This document shows positions 12,089-24,326 of a DNA stretch of 64,000 nucleotides, piece by piece. Each line of letters begins with the position of its first letter. The stretch's first letter is position 1. Location: NCBI RefSeq assembly GCF_036669915.1, contig NC_089315.1, positions 11,862,997 through 11,926,996 on the forward strand, written 5' to 3'. A model generated the notes under the pieces. The model saw only the letters and a list, made by a program, of their open reading frames with translations. It had not been told where the DNA came from and did not search any database. The position numbers were made by a program, and so were the translations under genes. The stretch comes from Pocillopora verrucosa. Lineage: Eukaryota > Cnidaria > Anthozoa > Scleractinia > Pocilloporidae.

Positions 12089-14009
12089 ATATTTAATATG
12101 TATGAATTGTCGGTGTACTGAGTTTTGAAATACCAGGTTGGGGGGGAGGGTAAGGAACTTTGTGTTACTGAGAGTGCAATCGAGCGTTTCCGGTCAAGAA
12201 TAAAGGAAATGAATCAAACAAAGAACTGACAAAAGCGATCTACACGAGGAATATTAGCATATGTTGTAATGGCAGACGGCTTCGTTTGCTGAAGCTCTCT
12301 TATATGATTCTTCAGTATTGCATTGCACATCTTTTACTGCGCATAAAAATAATGTAACCATTTAGGCGAATAAGCGCACTTATCGTATTTTAATCCATGG
12401 ACCAGGTTAAGGGGCTCGATGGTCTTCAGCTCTTTATTGAGAACATTAACCTATACGTTCTATTGCATAATTTTGGCGTACAAATTATCCCTTTTACATT
12501 GGGGAATCTTATTTGGTCTTTTTGGCTCCAGTGAATCCCTCAATAAAGAAGATAGTAGTCCTTTACAATGACAAAATTTGCATTATCATTAACAAGCTCT
12601 TTGAGTTCATGCAAGGATAAAAAGGCGTTCAAGACTTTAATTGAATAAATCTGCAACTTACTGAACTGATGGCTTAAGAGTACCATTATTAAAAAAAAAA
12701 TGGGTCGATTTGTATCGCAGAGTTATGCCGTACAGAAGCAAAGAGAGGAAGTGGTCGGTAGACTTTTACATTTTTCTTGCAAGTTATTTGAGACCAAAAA
12801 TGCAAATTTCCTTCGTAAAAGTAACCGATGTACTTATGTACTTAACCATCTTCCATTTTAAAGCGGGATTGACTCAAGGGTAATCAGCATATTTATCACT
12901 GACACTTCTGATTGTCATCCGAAATTTATCATTACGAAATCATTATCTGAGAGAAAGGAGGTATAAAGTTTCCAATAACTTGGACCACAAGTAAGAAGAG
13001 GGTACTTTAGCCAAAACCTCCTCCCCTCTAATGACCAACAGGAAGGTCTGAAGGGTGTCAGGAGCCATAGACGGCGATAAAGAACTTAACCACATGATTT
13101 AGTTTACAAACACACTCAATAATCAAGGTGAGCTACTAGAACCAGTTGTATCTGGTTAAGCCTTGACAAATTGTGAAGCTGATGCCAACTAAAAACTTTA
13201 CTTGACCTGAACAAGCAAACAATATCGGCATAGCAAACAAAAGCAGCATTTCAAGCGTCAAGAACAACATATTTCCTTTTTATTCCATGTTTTGAATCTT
13301 GCTTCCAGTCAAGGGATGGTATTGGAGTTATTTTCTTTCATGTTTTAATATTATGGGGCTCTGTCCAATTTTGAGTGAGTTCGTTGCATGCAATTTCGGA
13401 CGATCACCGATACATGACATTCGCATGATTACGGAAAATTAGCTGATGTCGAAGATGTGTTCCAGCACGGATCCTCACACACTTACCAGCCTGTTTGTTC
13501 ATTTTATTCTCGACAAAGAGAACTTCACTGCAGTTAACGATTGGATATCGACATCTTAACGTCAGAGTTCGATACGAAGACATACTGCGAAAACGTTTAC
13601 CTCCTTTCTAACTTGCATTGCCTATGGAAGGATGACGAGCTTGAAATGGATAATACATGAGAAACGTAAAAGGGAGAAAAGAAGTAAAAAAATACATAAA
13701 ACGGTTAAAGCCAAACAAAACCATTTCTATTTAAAGGAAAAAGAGTCTATGCCGGCGACTTCTGAGCAACAGAAAACACTACCGGATTCAGAATACAATT
13801 AACAATTAACAAAGTGGTCCGAAAAAGAAAACTGCTCAGAAACGAAAAAAAGGAAAAAAAGAATATGAAAATAATGATAATAAGGAGAAAAAGTAGAAAA
13901 AAAAGCGAGAACAAAATGCAATTTCCGCGCGGAGGAGTTCCTCGGCCCCCAGCTCCAAATCATACTCGGGGAGAAGTTTTTCGGCCCCCAAGCCAGATTG
14001 AGAATAACC

Positions 14010-14062
14010 CCTATTGCGCACTCGTTGCGCGCTTACGATTGCCGCTCGATCATCTCGAAACT
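14010..14062 (-). repeat. tRNA-like element in unit C, B box lost
   Basis: The A-box half (GATCGAGCGGCAATCG on the minus strand) is kept, but the B-box segment present in units A and B is deleted between AACCCCTATTGCG and CACTCGTTGCGC. The remnant should not be transcribed by Pol III. Confidence 0.6.
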
Positions 14063-15153
14063 GTATCTTACAATAGGATAAATTGTCGGTGTACTGAGTT
14101 TTAAAGTACCAGCAACGAACTTAGCGTCTTGATTTAGTTAGCAACACGTACACTCAGTGATAAAGGTGAGCTACTAAAACCATTTGTAGCGGGTTAAGCC
14201 ATAACAAATCGTAAGGCTGATGCTTGTTAAAACTCTACTTGATCTGAAGAAGCAACATCGGCATAACAAGCAAAAGCAACATTTTAAGTGTTAATAACGA
14301 CAGATCTCCTTCAATGATTTTTTTAAAATCTTGCTTCTCATCAGGAGATGATGTTAGGGTTATTTTCTCTTGTTCTATTATCATACGGCTCCGTCCAGTT
14401 TTGAAGGGTTTCGTTGCATACGATTTCGGACGATTACCGACACATGACATTTTACATGATTACTGAAAGTTAAGCTTATGTCGGAGATATACTTCAGCGC
14501 GGATCCTCACGCAATTATAAGCCTATTTTAGTATTCTTTACATGGTGAATTTCACCGCAGTTTACGATCGGATATCTAAGGTCAGAGTTCGGCAAATAGA
14601 CGTACTAAGAAAGAGTTTAGCTTCAGCTTGCATTGCATATCGATTTGAAAACTGAAATGAATAATACAGAAGTAACGTAGAAGAAAATAAATAGGGGAAA
14701 ATAGATAACACGGTTGCAGAAACAAAATGATTTCCAATTTGAAACTGTTGAACATGGGTTTAGAGATAAATTCTGTTTGTTCGAATTTTATAGTTTGATT
14801 TTCGTATCATGTGAGAAAAATTGTCTCAGGACGAAATGAGATGACGAAGTACTCGCGTGACCCACTTATCACACTTCAACAGCATACCCGGAAGGACGGG
14901 AGGGCTCAGTGCACCCACATTTTTGTTAACAGTTGGTTTAATCGGAACACTTCCATTACCCTCCCCTCGGGATTTCATGTTACCATTAGGACAGCGGTCA
15001 TCCGCATGAACTTTATTATCGGCGATGATAGTTTCGAAAAACTCAGGCCGATATCTTCAGTGACCTTGAGTAACCTTGTGTTTCTTTTGAGGGTAGATCT
15101 TCAATATCGAACGAGAATACAGCTCGAGAGATAACGGTTTGTTTGCGTCGGCC

Positions 15154-18100
15154 ATGAATAAGGTAAGCATCAGCAGAGATTGGTCATGTTTGCAACCTCT
15201 AGATCTGTGTGCGTACCTTGATGTAAACAAAGTCCAAATTCTTACTTCTCTGTGATTGCTGGATGCTGCTGGATGGAGAGACTTCCGTTTAATCCCACTC
15301 TATTTTAAAACAAAGATCTAGTCCCATGGGTGATTTTTTTCCCATTGCTTTCTTTTTTCCAAGGACTGTAGGCATAATTAAGGATGGGGTTCTGTGGAAA
15401 TATTGAGCTTGATTTAGCCAAACTTTAAAGTAGCGCTCTTTTTTCCAACACGATGTTTAATTTTTCTTGATCGTCAGCCTCTTCTTGGGAATTTGTCTTT
15501 CACGAAAGGAGTCCGCCGCTTTCTGTATGCAGTGACACCTAAAGAAGCCTCGTTTGCTAAACTTGATGACGTACCGGACTATCTGAACGAAGTGAGTACC
15601 GGAATAAAGTGAAATGCATGCAGCAAGGAAAATGGCGTAAATTCGTCTAAATCGTCAAATCCACCCTGCTGATTTAGCTATGATGAATATGATGAAAATT
15701 CGTCAAAATCGTCAACTCCGCCAAGTTAATTTCTTTGATGAATTTTAGTAAAATTCATCAAATTGTCAGTTGCCCCAAGCTGATTTTACTTAGGACGAAT
15801 TCGACTAAAATTTGTCAAAATTGTCAATTCCGCCAAGCTGATTCCCTATGAGAATTTGACCAAAATTCGTCAAAATTTTGAATTCTGCCAAGTTGATTTT
15901 ACTTTGACAGGTTTTGACTTAAATTTGCCAAAATCGTCAGATCCATGAACATTCACTCCGTTTGACGAAATTTGTCAAATCTGTCATTTTCGTTACTGCA
16001 TGCATTTCTGGACATAAGTGAACTAACGTGCCAAGACCTCTGTTTGAAAATTGGGCTCCTGCTTAATAGACAGGGTACAATGCTATGGATGCAACCCTTG
16101 GAGAGGGTCTTATGTACCAATTGCCTTGGCAAAGATCATGTAATTATTAAGGAAAAACTAGCTTAATTAATGAGTTATTGACAGCTGAGGCCACTCCCAT
16201 GGCATCTGCACTGTGAGCTTATTCCTTTGTCTGTCATATTTGGCTGGAAAATTAACATTCATTTTACCTCTTTGCCTTGTTTTAGGCTGTTCCTTTCTTC
16301 TTTGGAGCTATAGCTTTAGAGTACATATTAGCTTTTCTGACCAGACTTCCACCAGCAAGGTTGAATGATGCATTCAGTTCCATTGCTGCAGGAACTTTGT
16401 CGCAGTTGTCCAAGTAAGGAGAAGATGTTTTAATGAATTTTTATAATGTGATATCATGTGAGATCTTGTTCTAGTTAATGCTATCTTTTGCATCTTTGCT
16501 ACTTTGTTTTGTGTTGTTTGAAATTTTTTTTTCATGAAGTTCAATTTCTATAGGCTGAACCATCTGACCCACTGTGATGGCCAAAAATACTCGTACATGT
16601 CCAAACAGTTGAAGTGAAGTGAATAATTGAAGCAGTTGCCAAAATAAAATTGCAAATAACAAATTACTCCAATCATATATAAAGAAACTGAAAAACAAGA
16701 AAAAAATAATGAACAACAAGACACTTATAAATGTTGTACAGGATCTGCTACAAATGGCTGATGATATAAAACAATTGATTGAGAAATATCCATGCAGTTA
16801 AACAATAAAGCTGAATAAGGAAACATTTTGGTATGGAACTTTTATGAATGATGCCCAAAAAAGGGGAAATTATGCAAAAAAAAATTAACAGAATATTATT
16901 GAAAACAAAAGAACTAAACAAAAATGCAACAGAGAGAAAAAATATGTGCTTATAATGAATAGCATTGACATAATTTTTGGCTGTAACATACACATTTCCT
17001 ATGGTTAACCCTTTAACTCCCTTGTGTGACCAAGACAGAATTTCTCCTTGCAGTATAAATACAACATCAAGCAGACAAGTGATGAGAATAAAGAAAAATA
17101 TCAATTAGGGGATTATTAGTTGATCCAATACCAAATTCTCAAAACTAACATTACAAGAACTATATGACAGACAGCAAGGAGAATTACTAATGAGATCGTG
17201 GGAGTTAGAGGGTTAAAATGACTCTTACACCTTTCCTCTCATGGTGTACTACAAGTTATTTAAATAATATCTAAAGGCAGGGTTATGAGTATGGACCCTA
17301 ATCTGTTCTTGACAGCTGGTTTTTTCCTCTTTCAACAGGATAATTATATTGAGTGCTGAGCTTGCCCTTTATGTATTTATTTATGACAATTTTAATCTGA
17401 TTACATTACCATGGGATTATCCTGGAACATGGTACTTTTGTTTTATTGGAGTGGATTTTATCTACTACTGGTTCCACAGAGCTGCTCATGGTAAGAAAAT
17501 TATTATTTACAAAGTTTGTTTTTCTTATTCAAAGTCCCTCTGTAATATTATTGGTAATAGACATGTACTATGGGAATAGTAGAATATTATTGGCCACAAG
17601 GGGTCTGTGAAAGGGTAAGGTCTAAAATTCAGGGCTGAGGGTTCCTGTTCAAGATTGTTGTAGGATGTGACTTTATTCATGGCTTGTGTTCACTTGACAT
17701 TATTTAATATTCATTTCTCAAAGAAGATTGAGTAATTAGTATAATTTATTATTAAATTGTTGCAGAGATCAACATTATGTGGGCAGCCCATCAGGTGCAT
17801 CACAGTTCTGAGGATTACAATTTTACAACAGCTTTAAGGCAATCTGTTGTGCAAAATTACACCTCTGCAGTAAGTATAGTCTCTCTTGGTTGTCCAGAAA
17901 ATCTCCTTAATGAAATAATTCAAATCAGTGTGGTCAGTTTGAAATAAATAAGGAGACACCTTGCACTGTAATTCAGATTAAGTAATTCAGTGGCTAGCAA
18001 ACAATTAAGTGTAATGATAGTGTAAGTTGAATTAAATCTCTAATTGTTGCAGATTTTTTACATGCCTTTGGCCTTGGTGGTGCCTCCTTCAATTTTCTTT

Positions 18101-21100
18101 GTGCATAGTCAGTTCAATATGCTTTACCAATTCTGGATACACACAGAGGTAAGAGTTCTTTTGTTTTTGAATTGGTTTAACAGAAGTGATGCTCATAGGA
18201 TTTAATTTAACCTTCAAGTCACTTATTTTGTTTCAAAATTTCTAAAAAATTCCAAATCACAGTAATGAAAGAAAAATTAAAGATATGTACCCCTTGCCTC
18301 TATAAACAGATAGTGCGCTCTCTTGGACCTCTTGAGTACATTCTTAACACACCCAGTCATCATCGTGTACATCATGGTAAGAATAAGTGTTATATTTTTT
18401 GGATAATTACTGTAAGTTTAAGGTTTAAAGCCTTGTCTTTCTGTTTTGATCGAGATGCTAAAACTTAACTTCTCTAGTATGATTTTATTGTTAAAAATTA
18501 TTTTGTTGCATGATGTGTTTAACTGTTTTTTTTTTTTGCAGGGAGAAATCCATACTGTATTGATAAAAACTATGGTAAGTAAGTTTTAAAAGTTTCTTCT
18601 TTAAATAATGGTAGTGAAATTAAATGAACTATTGCAAGTGTGAATGTATGATGGTGTAATCTCTTTTTTTTGTTGTTAATTGAACTTGTTTCCCTTCCTT
18701 GCCTTAACAAAATAATTTCTTGGAATTTTCTCACTTTAGCCTGGCACTGTGGAGAATCGCCAATAAAATTCATTTTAATGAAGAATGTATGTTTTGTTAA
18801 TTTGTTCAACTTTCCCATAACCAGGATTTGCAATGCTAAAATTTTAATTCAATGCTATTTATGACCATGAAGAGAAGTGGTGTAGTTGGTCAAGCTGACC
18901 AAAAAAAAGTACTATACAGGATCAGGCTTCTGATACTGGTGCTTAACATAATTTACAGTCTTATCTTTGTACATTATTTTTTTACCAGGTGGAACGTTGA
19001 TTATTTGGGACCGAATATTTGGTAGGAAAATTTTATGATCTAGACAACTATACTATCTATGGCACTTGCCATGTCTTGAGATCAAAATGTGCTTGGAAAG
19101 ATACTAAATCTTTTGCTTTGAAAAAAATGTATTTTTTAACCCTTTAACCCCCAGAAGTGATTAACATGAAACTTCTCCTTATAATACCATAAATTATTCA
19201 GCAAAAAGGTAATGAGAATATTCAAACTTATCAGGTAGAAGCTATGATCTTGATCTAGCACCAAGTTCTTATTACTAATTTACAAGAAAATGTTTTCCAG
19301 CTAAAGGGGAGAATTAACAATCAGATCTTGGGAGTTAAAGAGTTATGGACCAGTTGCCTTTCACAGTGGGTGGATTTTACTCAAGTCTGGTTTAGGAAAT
19401 ATTCATAAGATTGCAATATTTTTGAGGATGATTTTGGCTCCAAATTGTAGGAACATTTCAAGCTGAAACAGATGAAGAAATAGCCTATGGTCTGGTTCAT
19501 CCACTGGCCAGCTGGGATCCCATTTGGACTCAGGTTAGAACTCATACTGGCACCAAACATTTAAGTCAAACAAGCTGCACATGGTTTGATTTGTGGAGCC
19601 ATGCACATCTGCAAGATTTCCCATATGGAAGGCAGTGAAGCAATGATGTGTACTGCCACCTCTTTTACACTTGAATGCAAAATTTCTTATCCCCATTGAT
19701 TTCGTGTTAGAAAGCGTGCCACTAATACTAGATACTGTTTTGTTTTTTATTACTTTGAGTCATTCCTATCTTTTCCTTATCACAACTGGTCTGGCTCAAG
19801 CTTCACTTGCTCACTGCTTCTTTTGCAGTGCTTTCATAGCAGTTTGTACTTGACCTTCCACCCCCAATCATCTCATTGACTGAGGATTGGGCATGATCAT
19901 CATTTTATTTAAATACTTTCATAAAATTTGTAGTATTTAAGGAGATTGGTTTAATAACTTAACCAGATGTTCTCTTTCCCATCAGCTTTGCCATTTCTGT
20001 CATATTTGGAAAACATTTTGGGAAACACCAGGACTTAAAGATAAGGTAAAGCACAAAAGACACAATAATACGGAACAGTACTTCTTGTGCCCTCAAGGAT
20101 ATTCCATAAATCTACTGCTCCAGATAAGATTTGAAATGGAAATGAACTTTTAAATGGCCAAGCAATTGTTGCAATTTTTATTTTTACACATTTCTATTAC
20201 ATCTTGCTCTTAGAGTCTTTTTTCCTTTGATTAGCTAGACAAAGGTTGGTTCTGCAAGCTAAGTGTCCCATATCACCAGAACTTGATTTGCTTGTATCTG
20301 AACTGTCCACCCTCCCCCACCCCACACCTCCCCTCTCACCCAGGATGGGATGCTAGCCCTTTACTACAGTAGTTATCTTGCAGCATGAATCAAGATGTAA
20401 AAGCAAAGTGTCTTGCTCAAGAACACAACACCATGTTTCCAGCAAGAAATCACTGTCTGGAGTTTGACATAGAAACAAAAGGCCAAAGAATCTCCTGTAT
20501 AACTCTGTGTTCAAAAGTGTCAACCCTTTGATCCCTAAGAGTGACTAGCATCTAATTTCTCATTAAAATATAACCCCTGAATCAAACATGAGGGTCAAGA
20601 GAATAAAGGAAATGATCACCAACTAAAGAAGTTCTTGATTGTTAAACAAATTCTCCTTGTCAGCACCCATAGGAAATGTATATAAAACAATATGGAGAAT
20701 ATGCATAATGATGTTAGGGTACAAAGGGTTAAACCTGTTATTATAAAATGGTGAATTATTGTTAATTAATCTATTCTTGTTTTACATCTACAGCTGGCTG
20801 TACTCTTCAAAGGACCTGGATGGACTCCAGGAAAGCCTCGTTTGGGTGATCCTGCAGATCTACCAGAGGTATTCAGTTTGTGTGAAATCTTGAAAGTTAA
20901 TTCCTTTTGCAATTCCCCATTTGTTCCATTTATTTTGTGTGCTTATTTGGGCATAAGTGTTATGTAAAATTGTGCAAGAATATTTGACCTATAGTGTTTT
21001 TTTCTGATGCAGATCGAATATCCTATTCAGAGGTATGACAGTTCATTGTCATACTGGGGAAATGTTTATGTGCTTGTGCATTTTGCTGTTACCATTGTGG

Positions 21101-22329
21101 CATATCAACTACTAATTGCAAGAAGGATGGTATGTTTCATTTAAAAGGTTACCTACCTGTTTAGTTACTTTAAATTCTTTTCCATCTTTTGCCAAATTAA
21201 ATTCAGTTACAAAATGTCTACACATACAATTCCCAGCCAGATGTAGGGTTTGATCAAGTAGCTGGCCAGTAGCCTTGGACATTCTGTTTTTTGAAAGTAT
21301 TTCTGTTTGTTTGTTTTCTGTCTTCAGTTGATGAACCAACTTCATGTGCTAGGAGTTATCTCTTATTTCCTTTTCACAATTTCAAGTGTTGGAGCTCTGT
21401 TTGATAACAAGTAAGGACTATTAATTTAAAATATGCTATTGGAAGTTATAATTAAGAAACAATGCCAGTGTAAACAGAGTTCGAACATCTCGGTCAAGGA
21501 ATCCGAATAGCTTGCGGGAGTAATCATACGTGAAATATATTTTGGTTCATGCATTGTCAGGAAAAGTTTCTTTCGTAATTGCTCTGGTTTTGGGTGGAAG
21601 TTCATCCAACAATAAACTTTTCATGCGAGACACATTTTGTTTCATCCAAAAAATATTGTTCAGTGCTGTTTGATCACAAAGGTCATTTGCCGTAAACACA
21701 TCTGCTAATTATTGATTTTTGTTTGTGGAAATTGCAGGTGGTATGCCCCTTACATGGAGTTATTCCGTTGTTTGTTGTTCCTCATTGTTGACCTTGTGCT
21801 GTCTTCTCAAAACTTAGACACTGGAGGTAAATGGCAATGAATTTTAACACTGATAATGCCAGTCATAACGTTTCGTTCAGAATGTAACCCCAGCGAAAAA
21901 TTGAATAGAACAACCAAGAGAAAATTACGACCTTTAAAGCCATTTCCCTCTTGTTTAGAAAAAAAAAATTCAGAAATAAAAAGCTTCTTTGGCCCCCGAA
22001 TTCCCATTTGCTCGTACCTTAAGTAGATAGTTTAAAGCATTAAGCACCTAAATTTGAAATGTCATTCATTTTGTTTTTTAAGCAAAAGAATATTTCTTGC
22101 GTAAAGTGGTGTGTGGGTAACTCTCGACTACACTGCTTATGTGCTCATTCCGGACCCATTTGTATGACCAAGAGGGAAAACAATAGTTATTTTTTTCTGT
22201 TTTTTTTTTTTGTCTTTTTCAGTTCTTCCTACTGCTTACATCGGTGTTATTCGTGGAATTTTCATTGCATCTGCGTTTCTCTGGATAATTGGTTCGTTGG
22301 TGAGCAAGAGCAAGTTAAAGATCCAGTGA
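15154..22329 (+). CDS. AGMO: Alkylglycerol monooxygenase
   Basis: AGMO is a tetrahydrobiopterin-dependent ER membrane di-iron enzyme that cleaves the ether bond of alkylglycerols. Sixteen exons join in phase: 15154-15162, 15478-15591, 16286-16413, 17339-17490, 17766-17869, 18053-18148, 18310-18376, 18542-18574, 18989-19021, 19451-19533, 19986-20045, 20794-20868, 21013-21129, 21328-21410, 21738-21826, 22223-22329. The total is 1350 nt, 449 aa; human AGMO is 445. The fatty-acid-hydroxylase histidines are intact: HRAAH at 130-134, HQVHH at 143-147, HHRVHH at 218-223. Hydrophobic segments flank them and continue to the C-terminus. The three-codon first exon (Met-Asn-Lys) is supported by phase and a good GTAAGC donor but is the least certain part. 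Introns contain several copies of a TTAACCC-ended repeat. Confidence 0.95.
15645..15985 (+). repeat. Degenerate ~65-bp minisatellite in AGMO intron 2
   Basis: About five imperfect units, each carrying AAATTCGTCAAAATCGTCAA-like sequence followed by CCGCCAAGCTGATT. It lies inside an AGMO intron; coding potential is not supported. Confidence 0.8.
17005..17216. repeat. TTAACCC-TIR MITE, copy 1
   Basis: About 212 bases bounded by TTAACCCTTTAACTCCC and its near inverse complement GGGAGTTAGAGGGTTAA. The interior (AGACAGAATTTCTCC, GATGAGAATAAAGAAAAAT, GTTGATCCAATACCAAATTC) is shared with four other copies in the window. No transposase. Sits in AGMO intron 3. Confidence 0.88.
19136..19345. repeat. 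TTAACCC-TIR MITE, copy 2
   Basis: Starts TTAACCCTTTAACCCCCA and ends TTGGGAGTTAAAGAGTTA, with the same interior blocks as copy 1 but more diverged. In an AGMO intron. Confidence 0.82.
20520..20733. repeat. TTAACCC-TIR MITE, copy 3 (diverged)
   Basis: Ends are CAACCCTTTGATCCC and ACAAAGGGTTAAA; the interior keeps GAGAATAAAGGAAATGATC. Oldest-looking copy; in an AGMO intron. Confidence 0.7.
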
Positions 22330-23032
22330 ACCTAGATAGCATTCGCTCACGGGCTAATCGTCGTGATTACGATTTCCAGCCAATAGGAGGTTATAATACC
22401 ACCTGTTTGCTCAACATCCTTAGATCGTCATGTCGGCATAACAGGCTCCCAGAAAGTAGATGACAGTGAACCCGATTACACTCATTATTTAGGTTTTATA
22501 TCTCACTCGGAGGTATAAAAGAACTAACATTAGAGACATATTTATGTTTTACTACCGAATTCGTAATAGCAAATGATTTTCCATATTCTCTACAATACAT
22601 TACTTAAAATTTTAGCTCTGAGATCGAGGTTTTATTTATCAAGCGAGATTCCTTTGGTGATTTTTTAAATTTGTGTCAATTCAAGTACATCACGTCGGTT
22701 TTATTGTTTTATCTTCTCATTACCTTCCTTCGTCAAAATGTATCGATGTTGTAAGGAGAAATTCAGTTTTGGCTGCTTTTGAGATTGAAAAGGTTTACAG
22801 ATTTTACGAGAAAGCGTGACCAGTACTGGTACCGGCCGCTAAAAAAAAATTTAGTTAGATAGGGTAAGTAGCTTCACCGTAGCACCTTTTAACACTGAAT
22901 TGAAAGACTCCAGAGTAGTATAGATAATGAGGAGAAGGAAAAGTAATGATGACCTTTATTCAGGTCTGTGTTGATACTAAAACTAACTTTGTGACTGATG
23001 GAGCCCTTCTAAAGGGAACCTTACCACTGTAA

Positions 23033-23038
23033 AATAAA
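23033..23038 (+). promoter_or_regulatory. Poly(A) signal AATAAA, AGMO
   Basis: The AATAAA lies about 700 bases past the AGMO stop, followed by a TGTTGTTGCCTTG-type GT-rich stretch. Other weaker candidates exist, so the exact 3' end is uncertain. Confidence 0.45.
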
Positions 23039-23389
23039 TTGAATGAAAACCTGGTACACCTATTTCATGTTGTTGCCTTGTTCTGACAACGTTTGCTATG
23101 TCCCAAGTTACCAAGATCATCCTCAGCAATTAGCTCACTGTAAATCACTTCCAAACTAAAAAGAGGGCTTATTTGTTCATAACAACCTATAATCGGACAG
23201 TCGAATGTGACAATTTCACAGCCAATGGAAATCAATCACGGTTGTGATGTCTATCGGTTTCGGTGACTGATATCCATTTCAGGTAAACGATATAGAATGG
23301 CGATGAATTATGTCAAACGATGGTGAGTGATGCTTATGAGCTGGAATCAAACGGACAAGTGAAGTCATCGATCTATCAAGCTACAAGGC

Positions 23390-24245
23390 TGTACCCAAAT
23401 AAAAAACGGTTCGAGCAAAAGTTGAATTAAACACAACGCTAGTCTTCGTAAAGTGTGTGAAAAGTTAAACAAGCATATTTTAGAGTACGTTCACCCTGTT
23501 TTTTCATAACGTCGAAGTCCTACAAAACAAGTGATTTACGTCAAGTATTCAACATCAAAGCAGTTTAAAAGCTGTGGTATCTCTTAACTGTATGTCTCTC
23601 AAATAATAGATAATACTTTAAAGTTGTGCGTGTCTGCAAAAGTCTGTTCGTTAACAAGGAAAATTTTAAGGTTGTGGTGCCTGTTAATCGCGTTTATCAA
23701 CAAAAGCAAAGTTTTAAAGGGGTGATGTCTACAGCATGTCAAAAGGTTCAACAAGAGGATAATTGGGATAAGAGTTTTACTAAGTCTTAACATAATTTAT
23801 TTTATTTGTAAAGAAAAGGGACGATTGTAAAGTGGTGGTGTCTCTACATTGTAAATTTATGAAAATGTTTTACAGGTGTGGTTTCTATATCAAATGTTTG
23901 CCACAAGGAAACATTTTTAAATCAACGGTGTCTGCATCGTGTATTCATCAACAACGAAACAGGAAATAAATCGCAATGTCTCTCCATCGTGTATCTATCA
24001 ACAGAGTTGATCAGTCAACAATGTTCATCGATAAAGTTGTGGTTTCTCAAGAATGTGTGAGCGTCAATGGCGAAAATGTTTAAAATTTTCTTGCCATTAC
24101 AAACAGGGGAACAGTATCTCAATATTGAGTTTACCAACGGCAAGAGTCTCAAATTTGTGGTCTCTACCCCGTGTCTCTAAACCACGACACGAGTTTTGGA
24201 TTCTTCAATCATGTGATAGTAATTTGAAGATCATTCAATTGTTAG
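23390..24245. repeat. Degenerate minisatellite between AGMO and EXD3
   Basis: Imperfect units of about 50-60 bases share GTGGTGTCTCTACATCGTG-like and TTTATCAACAAAG-like blocks (for example near 23670, 23840, 23930, 23980, 24030). Strongly decayed. The rest of 22330-24326 shows no gene. Confidence 0.65.
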
Positions 24246-24326
24246 ACAACAGAAATTAACGAAATATATTTTTGGGACAAACTTGGGAGGTACTCCACTT
24301 AGTAAAGACAGCTAAGATGGGTTTTG

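Larger units (their letters stand above)
9696..14700. repeat. Tandem array of 1-2 kb units
   Basis: The same sequence restarts at 9696 (unit A), 11441 (B), 13485 (C) and, more diverged, about 14516 (partial D), each time near ACCAGCCTGTTTGTTCATTT or a variant. A is about 1745 bases. B is about 2044 because of an insertion near 12725-13030 relative to A. C is about 1031 because roughly 900 bases are missing after 14110. A, B and C are close enough to be recent duplications, and D is older. The open frames inside recur as shadows in each unit and look non-coding. Confidence 0.88.

Noticed and set aside
14811-15134. 107-codon + strand open frame upstream of AGMO
   Set aside because: No family resemblance and no splice connection; AGMO is complete without it.
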